Shown: piece by piece, positions 24,298 through 33,035 of the stretch | Numbering within the stretch: position 1 is the first letter of the stretch | How the letters are laid out: every line of letters begins with the position of its first letter | NCBI RefSeq assembly: GCF_040649515.1 | Contig: NZ_JBEZFP010000024.1 | Span: 1-64,000 of the forward strand | Direction: 5' to 3' | DNA: 64,000 nucleotides | Source: Yinghuangia elevatio | Lineage (GTDB): Bacteria > Actinomycetota > Actinomycetes > Streptomycetales > Streptomycetaceae | Translations under genes and position numbers: made by a program | Notes under the pieces: generated by a model | Told to the model about the DNA's origin: nothing | The model's database searches: none | What the model saw: only the letters and a program-made list of their open reading frames with translations

Positions 24298-25419
24298 TCA
24301 CCCCGGCGTTGTCACCCGTACGTCGTAGTCCCCAGCATCCGCCGCCGCGAACGCCAGCAGGTCGCGGCCCTCCCGCTCCACCTCGCCGCGGTCCTCGGCG
24401 GACAGCGGGACGAACGGATCCACGCGCAGCACCGCCCTGCCACCCTCGCGCACGATCTTCCAGACGCCCTGGAAGAACCCGTCCACGAGCACCGTGCCCG
24501 CCGACCCGCCGTGTCCGGGCGGCAGCGGCACCGTGCGGCGCCCGACGATCACCCGGGAGCGGTCGGCGTGCGACAGCAGGAGGTTGTCGTACTCGGGCAG
24601 GAAGCGGACCGGCGCGGGGGTGTCGGGGCCGGGGCGCGGGGCGTCCGGCAGGTCGTACAGCTCCTTGCCCTCCGGATCGCGGAAGACGGCCAGGCGCGGG
24701 CGCAGGCGGTCGAAGACCTCACGCAGGCGCGTCAGGCCGGACCACGTCTGGGCGTCCTTGACCGACGCGGGGCCGAACGCGCCGAGGAACCGCAGCACGA
24801 GGTCGTCGACCGAGGTGCCGCCGGCGTCGCACTCGCGACCGAGCCACGTCTCGACCGGTGTCCAGGTGGGCGGACCGACCTCGTCCCACAGCCCGCGCGG
24901 CGGGATCTGCACGCAGCGCACGAGGTCCGTCGCGAGGTAGCCCAGCGCCTGCGGGTCCCGGCCGGGCCACCGCTCGCCCAGGCGTTCGGCGATCTCCTTG
25001 CGGGTCATCGGCTCGGCCGCCAGCAGCTCCCTCGCACGGGCCGCGATCTCCGCGAGGTCGTCGCCGTCCAGCGCCTTCGCGAACGTCGAGTAGGAGAAAG
25101 CGCGTTCCAGCATCGGGCGGAACAGCGGGGTGAGGGCCGCCGCGTCGCGGGCGGTGAGCAGATGCACGGTGCCGCGCATCAGCACCGTGCGGACGGCGGC
25201 CCGTTCCGCGACGAGGCCGGCCAGCTCGGCCGGGTCGAAGGCGGCCAGGCGCGACCACAGGCCGACGTACGCCGCCCGCGGCGCCTGCGCCTGCATGCCG
25301 ACCAGGTGTTCGACCGTGTCCGCCGAGGTCCGCGCCTCGCGGCGCAGCAGCAGCTGCCGGTCGAGGGTGGCCCGGTTGAGGTCGCGTATCCCGAGTTGCG
25401 CGGCCGGGGCCACGGTCAC
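24298..25419 (-). CDS. HTH_42/AlkZ-like winged-helix protein, possible DNA glycosylase
   Basis: A 373-residue cytoplasmic protein of the HTH_42 (AlkZ/YcaQ) family. Near the N-terminus, HLVGMQAQAPRAAYVGLWSR has the Q-x-Q motif (Gln43 and Gln45) that is catalytically important in AlkZ, which removes alkylated bases and unhooks crosslinks, and later segments such as RGTVHLLTARD and PLPPGHGGSAGTVLVDGFFQG fit the family. Several actinomycete homologues give self-resistance to DNA-alkylating natural products, but no such cluster is visible here. GTG 25419 overlaps the stop of the pip gene (GTGA), so the two are coupled. Confidence 0.72.
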   Translation of the reverse strand: MTVAPAAQLGIRDLNRATLDRQLLLRREARTSADTVEHLVGMQAQAPRAAYVGLWSRLAAFDPAELAGLVAERAAVRTVLMRGTVHLLTARDAAALTPLFRPMLERAFSYSTFAKALDGDDLAEIAARARELLAAEPMTRKEIAERLGERWPGRDPQALGYLATDLVRCVQIPPRGLWDEVGPPTWTPVETWLGRECDAGGTSVDDLVLRFLGAFGPASVKDAQTWSGLTRLREVFDRLRPRLAVFRDPEGKELYDLPDAPRPGPDTPAPVRFLPEYDNLLLSHADRSRVIVGRRTVPLPPGHGGSAGTVLVDGFFQGVWKIVREGGRAVLRVDPFVPLSAEDRGEVEREGRDLLAFAAADAGDYDVRVTTPG

Positions 25420-26384
25420 TCCCCCGCCCCGGCGGCGAAGCGGTCGGTCGCGGTGACGAGCGCGTCGAGGATGCCGGGTTCGTCGTACGCGTGCCCGGCG
25501 TCGTCGACGATGACGAACTCCGCCTCGGGCCAGGCCCGGTGCAGGTCCCACGCGGTGCGGGCGGGCGTGCACACGTCGTAGCGCCCCTGCACGATCACCC
25601 CGGGAATGCCGCGCAGCTTGCCGGCGTCGGCGATGAGCCGGCCCTCGTCCATGAAGCCCTTGTGCACGAAGTAGTGGTTCTCGATGCGCGCGAACGCGAG
25701 CGCGTACTCCCGCCCGCCGTGCACCGCGATCACGTCGGGCCGCGGGCGCAGCGAGATGGTCGAGCCCTCCCACACGCTCCACGCGACGGCCGCCTCGGCG
25801 CGCACCTCGGGGTCCTCGTGGTTGAGACGGCGGTGGTACGCCGCCATGAGGTCGCCGCGCTCGGCCTCCGGAATCGGCGCGAGGAACGCCTCCCACAGGT
25901 CCGGGAACAGCTGCGAGGCGCCCTCCTGGTAGAACCAGTGCAGTTCGCTCGCGCGCAGCGTGAAGATGCCGCGCACGACCAGTTCGGTGACGCGGTCGGG
26001 GTGCGTCTCCGCGTACGCCAGCGCAAGCGTGCTCCCCCACGAGCCGCCGAAGACCATCCACCGCTCCACGCCTACGAGTTCGCGCAGGCGCTCGATGTCG
26101 GCGACGAGGTTCCAGGTGGTGTTCGGGGCGAGGTCGGTGTCCTGGCCGCTGACGTGCGGCGTGCTGCGGCCGCAGCCGCGCTGGTCGAAGAGCAGGACGC
26201 GGTACTTGGCGGGGTCGAACAGCCGCCGGTGGTTCGCCGCGCACCCGCCGCCGGGCCCGCCGTGCAGGAAGACCGCGGGCTTGCCGTCGGGGTTGCCGCA
26301 CAACTCCCAGTAGATGCTCTGGCCGTCGCCGACGTCGAGCATGCCTTGCTCGTAGGGCTCGATCTCCGGATAGAACGACCTCAC
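25416..26384 (-). CDS. pip: proline iminopeptidase
   Basis: A 322-residue alpha/beta hydrolase of peptidase family S33 that releases N-terminal proline from peptides, probably cytoplasmic. HGGPGGG (41-47) forms the oxyanion hole region, GGSWGS holds the nucleophile (Ser115), and DDAGHAYDEPGI near residue 300 carries the catalytic His. PYEQGMLDVGDGQSIYWELC at the N-terminus is typical. Start is GTG 26384, preceded by AAGGTGG at good spacing. It is followed by, and overlaps, the AlkZ-like gene. Confidence 0.92.
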   Translation of the reverse strand: MRSFYPEIEPYEQGMLDVGDGQSIYWELCGNPDGKPAVFLHGGPGGGCAANHRRLFDPAKYRVLLFDQRGCGRSTPHVSGQDTDLAPNTTWNLVADIERLRELVGVERWMVFGGSWGSTLALAYAETHPDRVTELVVRGIFTLRASELHWFYQEGASQLFPDLWEAFLAPIPEAERGDLMAAYHRRLNHEDPEVRAEAAVAWSVWEGSTISLRPRPDVIAVHGGREYALAFARIENHYFVHKGFMDEGRLIADAGKLRGIPGVIVQGRYDVCTPARTAWDLHRAWPEAEFVIVDDAGHAYDEPGILDALVTATDRFAAGAGE

Positions 26385-26477
26385 AGGACCACCTTCCCGA
26401 CATCCGACCGGCCCCGTCGACCCTACCCAGCGCGTGGGCCGCCGCCCGCCCGACGCGCGTCGTGGCGGGCGGTTCGG

Positions 26478-27332
26478 CTACCGGTCGACGTCCCGGGCGG
26501 ACTTTCGTGCCTCGTGTCGGGCGTGGACCGCGGCCCACAGCTCGTGGCGCTGTTCGTCGCCGATGTCGAAGAGGGTGAGGCCGAACACGTCGGCCACGGC
26601 GGTGTACCAGTCGTGCTCGGTCTCCAGTTCGACGACTACCTCGCCGGAGGCGTCGACGCGCTTGAGGACGCAGCCGATGAGGGAGTCCACGCCCTTGGCG
26701 TCGCGGCGCAGGAGGGCGCACGTGCGGACGAAGGACGACTCGGGCGACGTCGACAGCCATTCGTGCTTCTCGGCGAAGACGTCGAGGGCCACCGGTTCGC
26801 GGGCGAAGTCCATGCGCGGGAAGGAGCCGCGCGGGTCGTGGGTGAAGCGCCAGCCGCCCGGGACGACGTCCGAGGGGGTGAGGGCGTACGAGAACGGCCC
26901 CTGGTCGTAGACGCCCGCCCGCAGCGGCAGCGGCTCGTGGAAGCCGTCGCCGAGGCCCACGTCGACGAGCCAGTCGCGGTTCTCCGAACGTACGGTCAGC
27001 GCGCAGTGGTTGCCGAGCACGCCGGGCGGGTCCTCGAAACGCACCTGCACGCCGGCCAGGTGCCGGGCGACCGCGAAGCCGAGGCGTTCCAGCAGCGCCG
27101 CGAAAGCGCCGTTGAGGTGGTAGCAGTAGCCGCCCCGGCCGCCCGCGATGCGGGCCGCCGACTCGGCGGGGTCGAGTCCCGTGGTCTGGCCAAGCTGCGC
27201 GTGCAGGCCCTCGTAGGCCACCCGCTCGACGTGTGCGCGGTGCAGCGCGAACAGCAGCTCGGTCGACGGCGGCCCGGATATGTCCTCCAGTCCGAGCCGG
27301 GTCAGGTAGCCGCGCACGTCCATGGTCGTCAT
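26478..27332 (-). CDS. arylamine N-acetyltransferase
   Basis: A 284-residue enzyme transferring acetyl from acetyl-CoA to arylamines, hydrazines or amide-forming substrates. The catalytic triad is visible: Cys70 in GGRGGYCYHLN, His109 in LGNHCALTV, and Asp124 in WLVDVGLGDGFHEP, and the length is normal. TAAAGT lies 7 bases before ATG 27332, so the transcript may be leaderless; ATG 27323 is the alternative. NAT homologues also close macrolactam rings in ansamycin clusters, but no polyketide synthase is near. It lies 93 bases upstream of pip on the same strand. Confidence 0.9.
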   Translation of the reverse strand: MTTMDVRGYLTRLGLEDISGPPSTELLFALHRAHVERVAYEGLHAQLGQTTGLDPAESAARIAGGRGGYCYHLNGAFAALLERLGFAVARHLAGVQVRFEDPPGVLGNHCALTVRSENRDWLVDVGLGDGFHEPLPLRAGVYDQGPFSYALTPSDVVPGGWRFTHDPRGSFPRMDFAREPVALDVFAEKHEWLSTSPESSFVRTCALLRRDAKGVDSLIGCVLKRVDASGEVVVELETEHDWYTAVADVFGLTLFDIGDEQRHELWAAVHARHEARKSARDVDR

Positions 27333-27415
27333 GATCCGGACTTTATGCGAAGCGGGTGACGGGAGCCGACGATTTCGGGAGCGATGCGACGTCCCAAGGC
27401 GTGGCGCGCGGGCGG

Positions 27416-28357
27416 TCAGGCGCGGACGACCTGGGCCCGGAACTCCTTGGGGCTCATGCCGCGCACCCGCTTGAACGCGGTGCTGAGGGCGAACGGGCTG
27501 CCGTACCCGACCTGTTGGGCGACCGAGCCGATCGTGGCCTCGGGCTCGCGCAGCAGGTCGGCGGCGAGCGAGAGCCGCCAGGTGGTGAGATACGTCATCG
27601 GCGGCTCGCCCAGCAAGTCCGCGAACCGTCGGGCGAGGGCGGCGCGCGAGACCCCGACCGCGCGGGCCAGGTTGGCGACCGTCCACTGGTGTGCCGGGTC
27701 GCCGTGCAGCATGCGCAGGGCACGGCCCACCACCGGGTCGCTGTTGGCGCGGTACCAGGCCGGCGCCTCCGCCTCGGGCCGCGCGAACCAGGCCCGCAGC
27801 ACGGCGATGAGCAGCAGGTCGAGCAGCCGGTCCAGGACCGCTTCCTGGCCCGGCTCGTCCTTGACGATCTCGTCGGCGAGCAGCGGGACGATCGGGCTGT
27901 TCCACTCGGTGGCGCGGACCACCACGAGCATCGGGAGCGCGGCGAGCAGGCGCCCGCTGATCTCGCCCTCCATGTTGTACGTGCCGGTCAGCAGAATCGT
28001 GCCGCCGTACGGGTCGTTGCCGAACGTCCGCACGCCCAGGTGCATGAGCTCGGCGACGTCGACGCCCTCCGGCGTCGTGCAGCGCTGCCCGGGGTGGATG
28101 ACGATCTGCGGCGGGGTGTCCGGGCGGTCGGCGACCAGGTACGAGTCCGGTCCGCGCACGATGGCGACGTCCCCCGGCTCCAGTTCGACCGGCCGACCGC
28201 CGTCCGGCACGATGTACGCGCCGCCGCGCACCATCGACACCAGGGTCAGCGGCGCCTCGTCCTGGATCCGCATCGACCACGGCGGGGCCAGGAGCGAGCG
28301 GAGCAGGAAGGCGCCCTGCGCGCGAGGGCCGTCGAGCAGTCCGGCGAGTGCATCCAT
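27416..28357 (-). CDS. AraC-family regulator with cupin sensor domain
   Basis: A 313-residue regulator. The N-terminal half is a cupin-type ligand domain (PVELEPGDVAIVRGPDSYLV), and the C-terminal half has the two AraC helix-turn-helix motifs with VANLARAVGVSRAALARRF and GSVAQQVGYGSPFALSTAFKR. Start is ATG 28357; no ribosome-binding site is visible, but TAGAAT at 28365-28370 on the minus strand lies 7 bases upstream, which suggests a leaderless mRNA. It precedes the N-acetyltransferase gene by 83 bases on the same strand and may control it. Confidence 0.87.
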   Translation of the reverse strand: MDALAGLLDGPRAQGAFLLRSLLAPPWSMRIQDEAPLTLVSMVRGGAYIVPDGGRPVELEPGDVAIVRGPDSYLVADRPDTPPQIVIHPGQRCTTPEGVDVAELMHLGVRTFGNDPYGGTILLTGTYNMEGEISGRLLAALPMLVVVRATEWNSPIVPLLADEIVKDEPGQEAVLDRLLDLLLIAVLRAWFARPEAEAPAWYRANSDPVVGRALRMLHGDPAHQWTVANLARAVGVSRAALARRFADLLGEPPMTYLTTWRLSLAADLLREPEATIGSVAQQVGYGSPFALSTAFKRVRGMSPKEFRAQVVRA

Positions 28358-28364
28358 GCCGCGG

Positions 28365-28370
28365 ATTCTA
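28365..28370 (-). promoter_or_regulatory. candidate -10 box of a leaderless AraC transcript
   Basis: TAGAAT on the minus strand ends 7 bases before the ATG at 28357, in an A+T-rich patch (28370-28400) that also contains TATTCATATTC. The expected -35 position shows only a weak match. Confidence 0.4.
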
Positions 28371-28437
28371 GACGCGCGAATATGAATAAGTTCAGAGAAT
28401 TCACAGGCGGTCTCAGCCCGCGCACGGTCCCGATGCA

Positions 28438-28455
28438 ACGTCTCAGTGGAGACGT
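28438..28455. terminator. short hairpin downstream of the 56-residue gene
   Basis: ACGTCTC (28438-28444) pairs perfectly with GAGACGT (28449-28455) around AGTG. It lies between the 56-residue gene and the AraC gene. The neighbouring bases contain CTCAGTG three times, so this could also be part of a repeat-rich control region. Confidence 0.45.
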
Positions 28456-28510
28456 CAGTGCAGACCTCAGTGCAGGGTCTCGACGCGGATCTCGGCGCAG
28501 GCTCTCGGGC

Positions 28511-28681
28511 TCACTCCTCGTCGGGCACCGCGACGGTGATGCTGCACCAGCCGTACTCCGGGTTGTCGCTGTTGCGGACCACGTCGCGGGCCTCGACCAG
28601 GACCTCCATCGCACGGAGCCGCGCGACGATGTGCGCCATTGCGGAGGCCGGACCCACCAGGTCGACGTCAATATGCTGCAT
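28511..28681 (-). CDS. conserved-looking 56-residue protein, unknown function
   Basis: The 56-residue product begins MQHIDVDLVGPASAMAHIVA and ends GWCSITVAVPDEE, with alternating strand-helix-strand character reminiscent of small ferredoxin-like or ACT-like folds. GGAGG lies 4 bases before ATG 28681, an excellent ribosome-binding site, and this decides the start. It lies downstream of the acylphosphatase gene on the same strand (67-base gap). I do not recognise a named family. Confidence 0.6.
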   Translation of the reverse strand: MQHIDVDLVGPASAMAHIVARLRAMEVLVEARDVVRNSDNPEYGWCSITVAVPDEE

Positions 28682-28748
28682 GCCGCCTCCAACGATCCGG
28701 TAGCGACAACGCAACGGCTTCCGGCCGAAGGAACACCCGGGCCCCTGA

Positions 28749-29078
28749 TCAGCGCAGGACCACGAACCCAGGCCCCCCGGCCACGGGTTCGGCGGCCGGC
28801 TCCTCGGTCACCGCGACAGCGTCGACGCGCGCCTCGGGCGGGCCGTGGCGCATCCACGCGACCATCTGCGCCACCGCGGCGGGACGGCCCTCGAAGACGG
28901 CCTCGACCCGGCCGTCCGCCCTGTTGCGCACCCAGCCGGACACGCCGGCGTCGTCCGCCTCGGTGGCGCAGGTCGCCCGGAAGAAGACCCCTTGCACCCG
29001 CCCCGAGACGACGACGCGGACCCGCCGCGTGCCGTCGTCGCGGATGGGCCCGTCCTGGTGAAGTGCCGCGTCGTCCAC
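28749..29078 (-). CDS. acylphosphatase
   Basis: A 109-residue enzyme hydrolysing acyl phosphates. VVSGRVQGVFFRATCATEA carries the catalytic arginine, and GVSGWVRNRADGRVEAVFEG the catalytic asparagine; WVRNRADGRVE is a family signature. GTG 29078 is chosen because GGGGAG lies 9 bases upstream; an in-frame GTG at 29111 has no such site. The C-terminal end is longer than usual and proline/alanine-rich. Confidence 0.85.
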   Translation of the reverse strand: MDDAALHQDGPIRDDGTRRVRVVVSGRVQGVFFRATCATEADDAGVSGWVRNRADGRVEAVFEGRPAAVAQMVAWMRHGPPEARVDAVAVTEEPAAEPVAGGPGFVVLR

Positions 29079-29191
29079 CCCGTGCGACTCCCCTTTTCCC
29101 TGTCCTGCCACGCACGATCACCCACGATCGCGTGATCACGTACCGCCGCGCCCGACCGCGGCGGCGAACACCGGGTGCCGTGCGACGCGAA

Positions 29192-29225
29192 GCACCCCCC
29201 ACCCGCCGGCACGGGTGAGGGGTGC
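29192..29225. terminator. terminator of the ABC/FtsX operon
   Basis: Arms 29192-29205 and 29212-29225 pair over 14 positions with one mismatch and a 6-base loop. It lies 24 bases beyond the permease stop codon on the minus strand. Confidence 0.75.
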
Positions 29226-29248
29226 ACGGGCCGCACCGCGGGCGTCCG

Positions 29249-30604
29249 TCATGCCACCGCGGTGATCGCGGGGGTGCGGATCGTGCGGCGCGCGGCCGCA
29301 TACCCGGTGGCGACGGTCAGCACCGCGGCGACCGCGACGATCGCCAGGTAGATCCCGGCCCCGGTGCCCGGCACGACGTCACCCGTACGGGCGTAGCTGT
29401 ACGGAAGGATCGTCGGCAGTGCGGCGGCCGTGCCGAGCGCCACGCCGACCGCGGTGAGGATCGCGCCTTCGAGGGCGACCACCTTCAGCACCTGGCGGGG
29501 CGTCGCCCCGGCGAGCCGGACCTGCGCGAACTCCCGGCGCCGCGCGGCCGTGGCGGCGACCAGGGTGTTGATCAGCATGATGGCGGCGAAGGCCACGATC
29601 ATGCCGGTGACCACGAAGTTGAGGGTCTCGATGTTCTTCTGCTCGTTGCTCTTGAGCAGTCCCGAGGCGGCCATCGCGTCGTTCTCGACCGCCTGCATGA
29701 CCAGCGTGCCGGCGCCGATCGCGGTGAAGAGCACCACCGGCATCACGACGGACGCGAGGCGACCGGTGTGGCGGCGCAGGTTCTGCGCGGTCAGGTAGCC
29801 GGTCAGGCCGCGGCGCTCCAGCGGGCCGGCGACAACCGCCGCGACCTTGCGGATGATCGCCGGGGCGAGGACCGCGAGTCCGATGGCGGCCCAGATCGAG
29901 GTCTGGCCCGCGGTCTGCATGGCGTCCGAGCCCTTGCCCTTCATCACGGTCGCGGTGACGACCGCCAGGTCGAGCGCGAGCAACAGGAACACGACGCCGA
30001 CGGCGATGCGCTTCTTCGACAGCCGGCTGTCGTCGGCGACCGCCGCGGCGCCGAGGGCTTCCGCGGCGCTGGTACGCGCAGCCCGGCGGGCGGTGATCAG
30101 AGCCGCTAGCGTGGCCGCCGCAAAGGTGATCGTGATGCCCATGCCGAGCGCGATCGGACCGAAGACGTACGCGACGTCGGCGTCGACCTGCCCGGTCGAG
30201 CCGAGCAGGTCCAGCAGCAGACGCCCGCCGAGCACGGCCGGGGCGACCGCGAGGACGGCGGCCGCGGCGGCGAGCACCGCGCTCTCGCCGACGATCATGC
30301 GGGTGACCTGGCGGGGTGTCGCGCCGATGCTGCGCAGCAGTGCCATCTCGGCGGAGCGCTGGCGCACCGAGAGGGTCAGCGTCGACGAGACCGCGAACAC
30401 GACGAGGAGCAGACCCCAGCCGCCGACCACGGCGCCCATGGTGGTCAGGGTCTCCTTGCTGGTGGCGTCGACGCCCGTGCCGCCGGCGGTGTCGAGCATG
30501 GCGGCGAAGGACATGAGGATCGTCGCGCCGAGGAACATCGCGAGGAAGCTCGCCGCGAATCCGGAGATGCGGTGCCGCAGGGAGCGGAGGGCCAGAGCGA
30601 ACAC
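29249..30604 (-). CDS. FtsX-like ABC transporter permease
   Basis: A 451-residue membrane protein with about eight hydrophobic segments and two FtsX/MacB-like halves. LRSIGATPRQVTRMIVGESA and VRLAGATPRQVLKVVALEGA, one in each half, are the coupling motifs that contact the ATPase. GTG 30604 is the start, with AAGGAG 7 bases upstream. It follows the ATPase gene by 141 bases. The pair is the usual actinomycete export or mechanotransmission type; the substrate is unknown. Confidence 0.86.
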   Translation of the reverse strand: MFALALRSLRHRISGFAASFLAMFLGATILMSFAAMLDTAGGTGVDATSKETLTTMGAVVGGWGLLLVVFAVSSTLTLSVRQRSAEMALLRSIGATPRQVTRMIVGESAVLAAAAAVLAVAPAVLGGRLLLDLLGSTGQVDADVAYVFGPIALGMGITITFAAATLAALITARRAARTSAAEALGAAAVADDSRLSKKRIAVGVVFLLLALDLAVVTATVMKGKGSDAMQTAGQTSIWAAIGLAVLAPAIIRKVAAVVAGPLERRGLTGYLTAQNLRRHTGRLASVVMPVVLFTAIGAGTLVMQAVENDAMAASGLLKSNEQKNIETLNFVVTGMIVAFAAIMLINTLVAATAARRREFAQVRLAGATPRQVLKVVALEGAILTAVGVALGTAAALPTILPYSYARTGDVVPGTGAGIYLAIVAVAAVLTVATGYAAARRTIRTPAITAVA

Positions 30605-30745
30605 GGTCTTACTCCTTCGGGTGGGTGGAGCCGGGGACGGGGCGACGAGGCAGGGCGGCAGGCAGGGCGAGCGGTCGTACGCGTGGCCGTGCACACAGCG
30701 TGGACGTGGCGCGGGCGTACGCGATCGGTCGGGACCGCGGCCGGC

Positions 30746-31582
30746 TCACAACCCGGCGGCCACCGGCCGGCCTCCGTCGGCCAGGTCCCCGAGGTGCGTC
30801 ATGCGCTCGGCGACCGCGTCCGGGGTGGGGGCGGGCAAATCGCCGACGATGCGGCCGTCGGCGAGGAAGACCACGGAGTCCGCGTACGCCGCGGCGACCG
30901 GGTCGTGCGTGACCATCACGACGGTCTGCCCGTGCAGCCGCACGGCCTCGGCGAGCAGGCCCAGCACCTCGCGGGCGCTGCGGCTGTCGAGCGCGCCGGT
31001 CGGCTCGTCCGCGAACACGACCTTGGGCTCCGCGACCAGGGCCCGGGCGATCGCGACCCGCTGCTGCTGGCCGCCGGACAACTCCGAGGGGAGGTGGCCG
31101 AGGCGGTCGCCGAGGCCCATGCGCTCCAGGACGGCGGCGGCGCGCGCGTCGTCGGGCCGGCGGCCGGCGAGGCGCTGCGGAAGCGTGGTGTTCTGCAGGA
31201 CCGTCAGCGTCGGCATCAGGTTGAACTGCTGGAAGACGAACCCGATCCGGTCGCGGCGGAACACGGTCAGCGCGGTCTCGTCGGCGCCGTCGATCGGGCT
31301 GCCGTCCACGAACACCCGTCCGCTGGTGGGCCGGTCGAGGCCGGCGGCGCACTGGAGCAGCGTGCTCTTGCCGGAGCCGGACGGGCCCATGATCGCGGTG
31401 AAGGTGCCCGGGCGCAGCGTCAGCGATACGTCGTCCAGGGCCACGACGCGGTTGCCCTCGGTGCCGTGGACCTTGCCGACGCGGTCGAGGCGCAGCGCCT
31501 CACCCGGGCCTTCGGCGGTCGCCGGTACGCGGGCATCGGTGATGGGCGCGGTGCGGCGGCGGTTGCTGGTGCGAGTCCACAT
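30746..31582 (-). CDS. ABC transporter ATP-binding protein (LolD/MacB type)
   Basis: A 278-residue nucleotide-binding subunit. Walker A is GPSGSGKST, the Q-loop is VFQQFNLMPTLTV, the signature is LSGGQQQRVAIARAL, and Walker B is VVFADEPTGALD, followed by the His switch VTHD. GAGGAG lies 7 bases before ATG 31582. It partners the FtsX-like permease downstream. It is divergent from the epoxide hydrolase gene, so its promoter lies in 31583-31846. Confidence 0.92.
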   Translation of the reverse strand: MWTRTSNRRRTAPITDARVPATAEGPGEALRLDRVGKVHGTEGNRVVALDDVSLTLRPGTFTAIMGPSGSGKSTLLQCAAGLDRPTSGRVFVDGSPIDGADETALTVFRRDRIGFVFQQFNLMPTLTVLQNTTLPQRLAGRRPDDARAAAVLERMGLGDRLGHLPSELSGGQQQRVAIARALVAEPKVVFADEPTGALDSRSAREVLGLLAEAVRLHGQTVVMVTHDPVAAAYADSVVFLADGRIVGDLPAPTPDAVAERMTHLGDLADGGRPVAAGL

Positions 31583-31766
31583 GGCGGTCTCCTCGACTCG
31601 GCCCGGGGCTGCGTCCCGCGGGCGTTCCCCGGGCTTTCCCGGGGTGTTCCGACGAGGAAGAGGTTCGCCCGGCCCGCTGACCGTCCGCGCACCAAACGCC
31701 GACCGTCCGGTCCAGGCGACGGTCAGCGGGCCGTCGGCGGCCGCCGACGGCCATCGGGGCAGATAC

Positions 31767-31796
31767 TAGCCATGTACTTAATAGCCATGTACATTA
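31767..31796. promoter_or_regulatory. direct repeat operator upstream of the epoxide hydrolase gene
   Basis: TAGCCATGTAC occurs at 31767-31777 and 31782-31792, 15 bases apart, each followed by an A+T-rich tail. The patch is much more A+T-rich than its surroundings and lies 50-80 bases before the GTG start, a usual operator or promoter position. The binding regulator is not identified. Confidence 0.5.
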
Positions 31797-31846
31797 TCTC
31801 GCGAAGGCCAAGCGGCACCGGCGCCGCACCGACCCAGGAGGACACC

Positions 31847-33010
31847 GTGACCACGATCGACCCGACCGCCGTCAACCCGACCGCCGTCAGCCCGACCGAA
31901 GCCGACCCGACTGTCACCGACCCGACCGCCATCGAGCCGTTCCGCATCGACATCCCGCAGGCCGACCTCGACTACCTGCACGCGCGCCTCGACCACGCCC
32001 GGTGGCCGCACGAACTGCCGGACGCCGGCTGGGACTACGGACTACCCCTGGAGCGCGTGCGGCAGCTCGCGCACTACTGGCGGCACGGCTACGACTGGCG
32101 CAAGCACGAGGCCGAGTTCAACAGCCACCCGCAGTTCACCACCGAAATCGACGGCCAGCGTGTGCACTTCCTGCACGTACGCGCCGCGAAGCCGGACGCC
32201 CTCCCGCTGATCCTCACGCACGGATGGCCCGGCTCGGTCGTCGAGTTCCTGGACGTCATCGAGCCCCTCTCGCAGGACTTCCACCTCGTCATACCGTCCA
32301 TCCCCGGCTGGGGCTTCTCCGGCCCGACCAACGAACGCGGCTGGGACGTCGACCGCGTGGCCCGCGCATGGGCGGAGCTGATGCGCCGGCTCGGCTACGA
32401 CCGGTACGGCGCGCAGGGCGGCGACTTCGGTGCCGCGATCTCCCGGGCGCTCTCCGACCACGACGCCGAACACGTCGTCGCCGTCCACCTCAACTACCTC
32501 CCCACGCCCCCGCCGCCCGGCGAGGCCTTCGAGCTGTCCGAGTCCGACCAGGAGCGCCTCGACCACCTCAAGCGCTACATGGCGAACCAGCCCGGCGCGC
32601 GCGTGCTCAACTCGACCAAGCCGCAGACGATCGCGTACGCGCTGACCGACTCGCCGATCGGCCAACTCGCCTGGATCGTCGACATGATGACCGAGTGGGC
32701 GGGCGACGACTTCGCGATCAGCGACGACCGCGTGCTGACCAACGTGATGCTCTACTGGCTCACCGGCACAGCCGGCTCGGCGCCGCGGCTGCACCACGAC
32801 AGCGTCGCCCCGCCGCGCTGGCGGACCACGCAGCCGGTCGCCATCGCGTCGTTCCCGCAGGACATCACGCGGCCGATCCGGCAGTTCGCCGAGAAGACGT
32901 TCCACATCGCGCAGTGGTCGGAGTTCGAGCGCGGCGGCCACTTCCCCGGCCTGGAGGCCCCGGACCTGCTCGCCGCCGACATCAGGAAGTTCTTCCTGTC
33001 GGTCGGGTGA
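31847..33010 (+). CDS. epoxide hydrolase (alpha/beta fold)
   Basis: A 387-residue hydrolase that opens epoxides through an aspartyl ester intermediate. The N-terminal 30 residues are a low-complexity DPTAV-type repeat, then the EHN domain begins with PFRIDIPQADLDYLHARL. HGWPGS (125-130) is the oxyanion segment, QGGDFGAA carries the nucleophile Asp193, and RGGHFPGLEAP near 366 carries the catalytic His. GTG 31847 is chosen because GGAGG lies just upstream. Epoxide-hydrolase paralogues are common in actinomycetes, in catabolism or natural-product tailoring; no such cluster is visible here. Confidence 0.87.
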   Translation: MTTIDPTAVNPTAVSPTEADPTVTDPTAIEPFRIDIPQADLDYLHARLDHARWPHELPDAGWDYGLPLERVRQLAHYWRHGYDWRKHEAEFNSHPQFTTEIDGQRVHFLHVRAAKPDALPLILTHGWPGSVVEFLDVIEPLSQDFHLVIPSIPGWGFSGPTNERGWDVDRVARAWAELMRRLGYDRYGAQGGDFGAAISRALSDHDAEHVVAVHLNYLPTPPPPGEAFELSESDQERLDHLKRYMANQPGARVLNSTKPQTIAYALTDSPIGQLAWIVDMMTEWAGDDFAISDDRVLTNVMLYWLTGTAGSAPRLHHDSVAPPRWRTTQPVAIASFPQDITRPIRQFAEKTFHIAQWSEFERGGHFPGLEAPDLLAADIRKFFLSVG

Positions 33011-33035
33011 TCCCGCCGCCGCCGGAGCGCTGGTC

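Noticed and set aside
23789..24301. Longer 170-residue start for the S24/S26-like gene
   Set aside because: The first 49 residues are Gly/Pro/Arg-rich without similarity, and there is no ribosome-binding site; ATG 24154 precedes the recognisable part.
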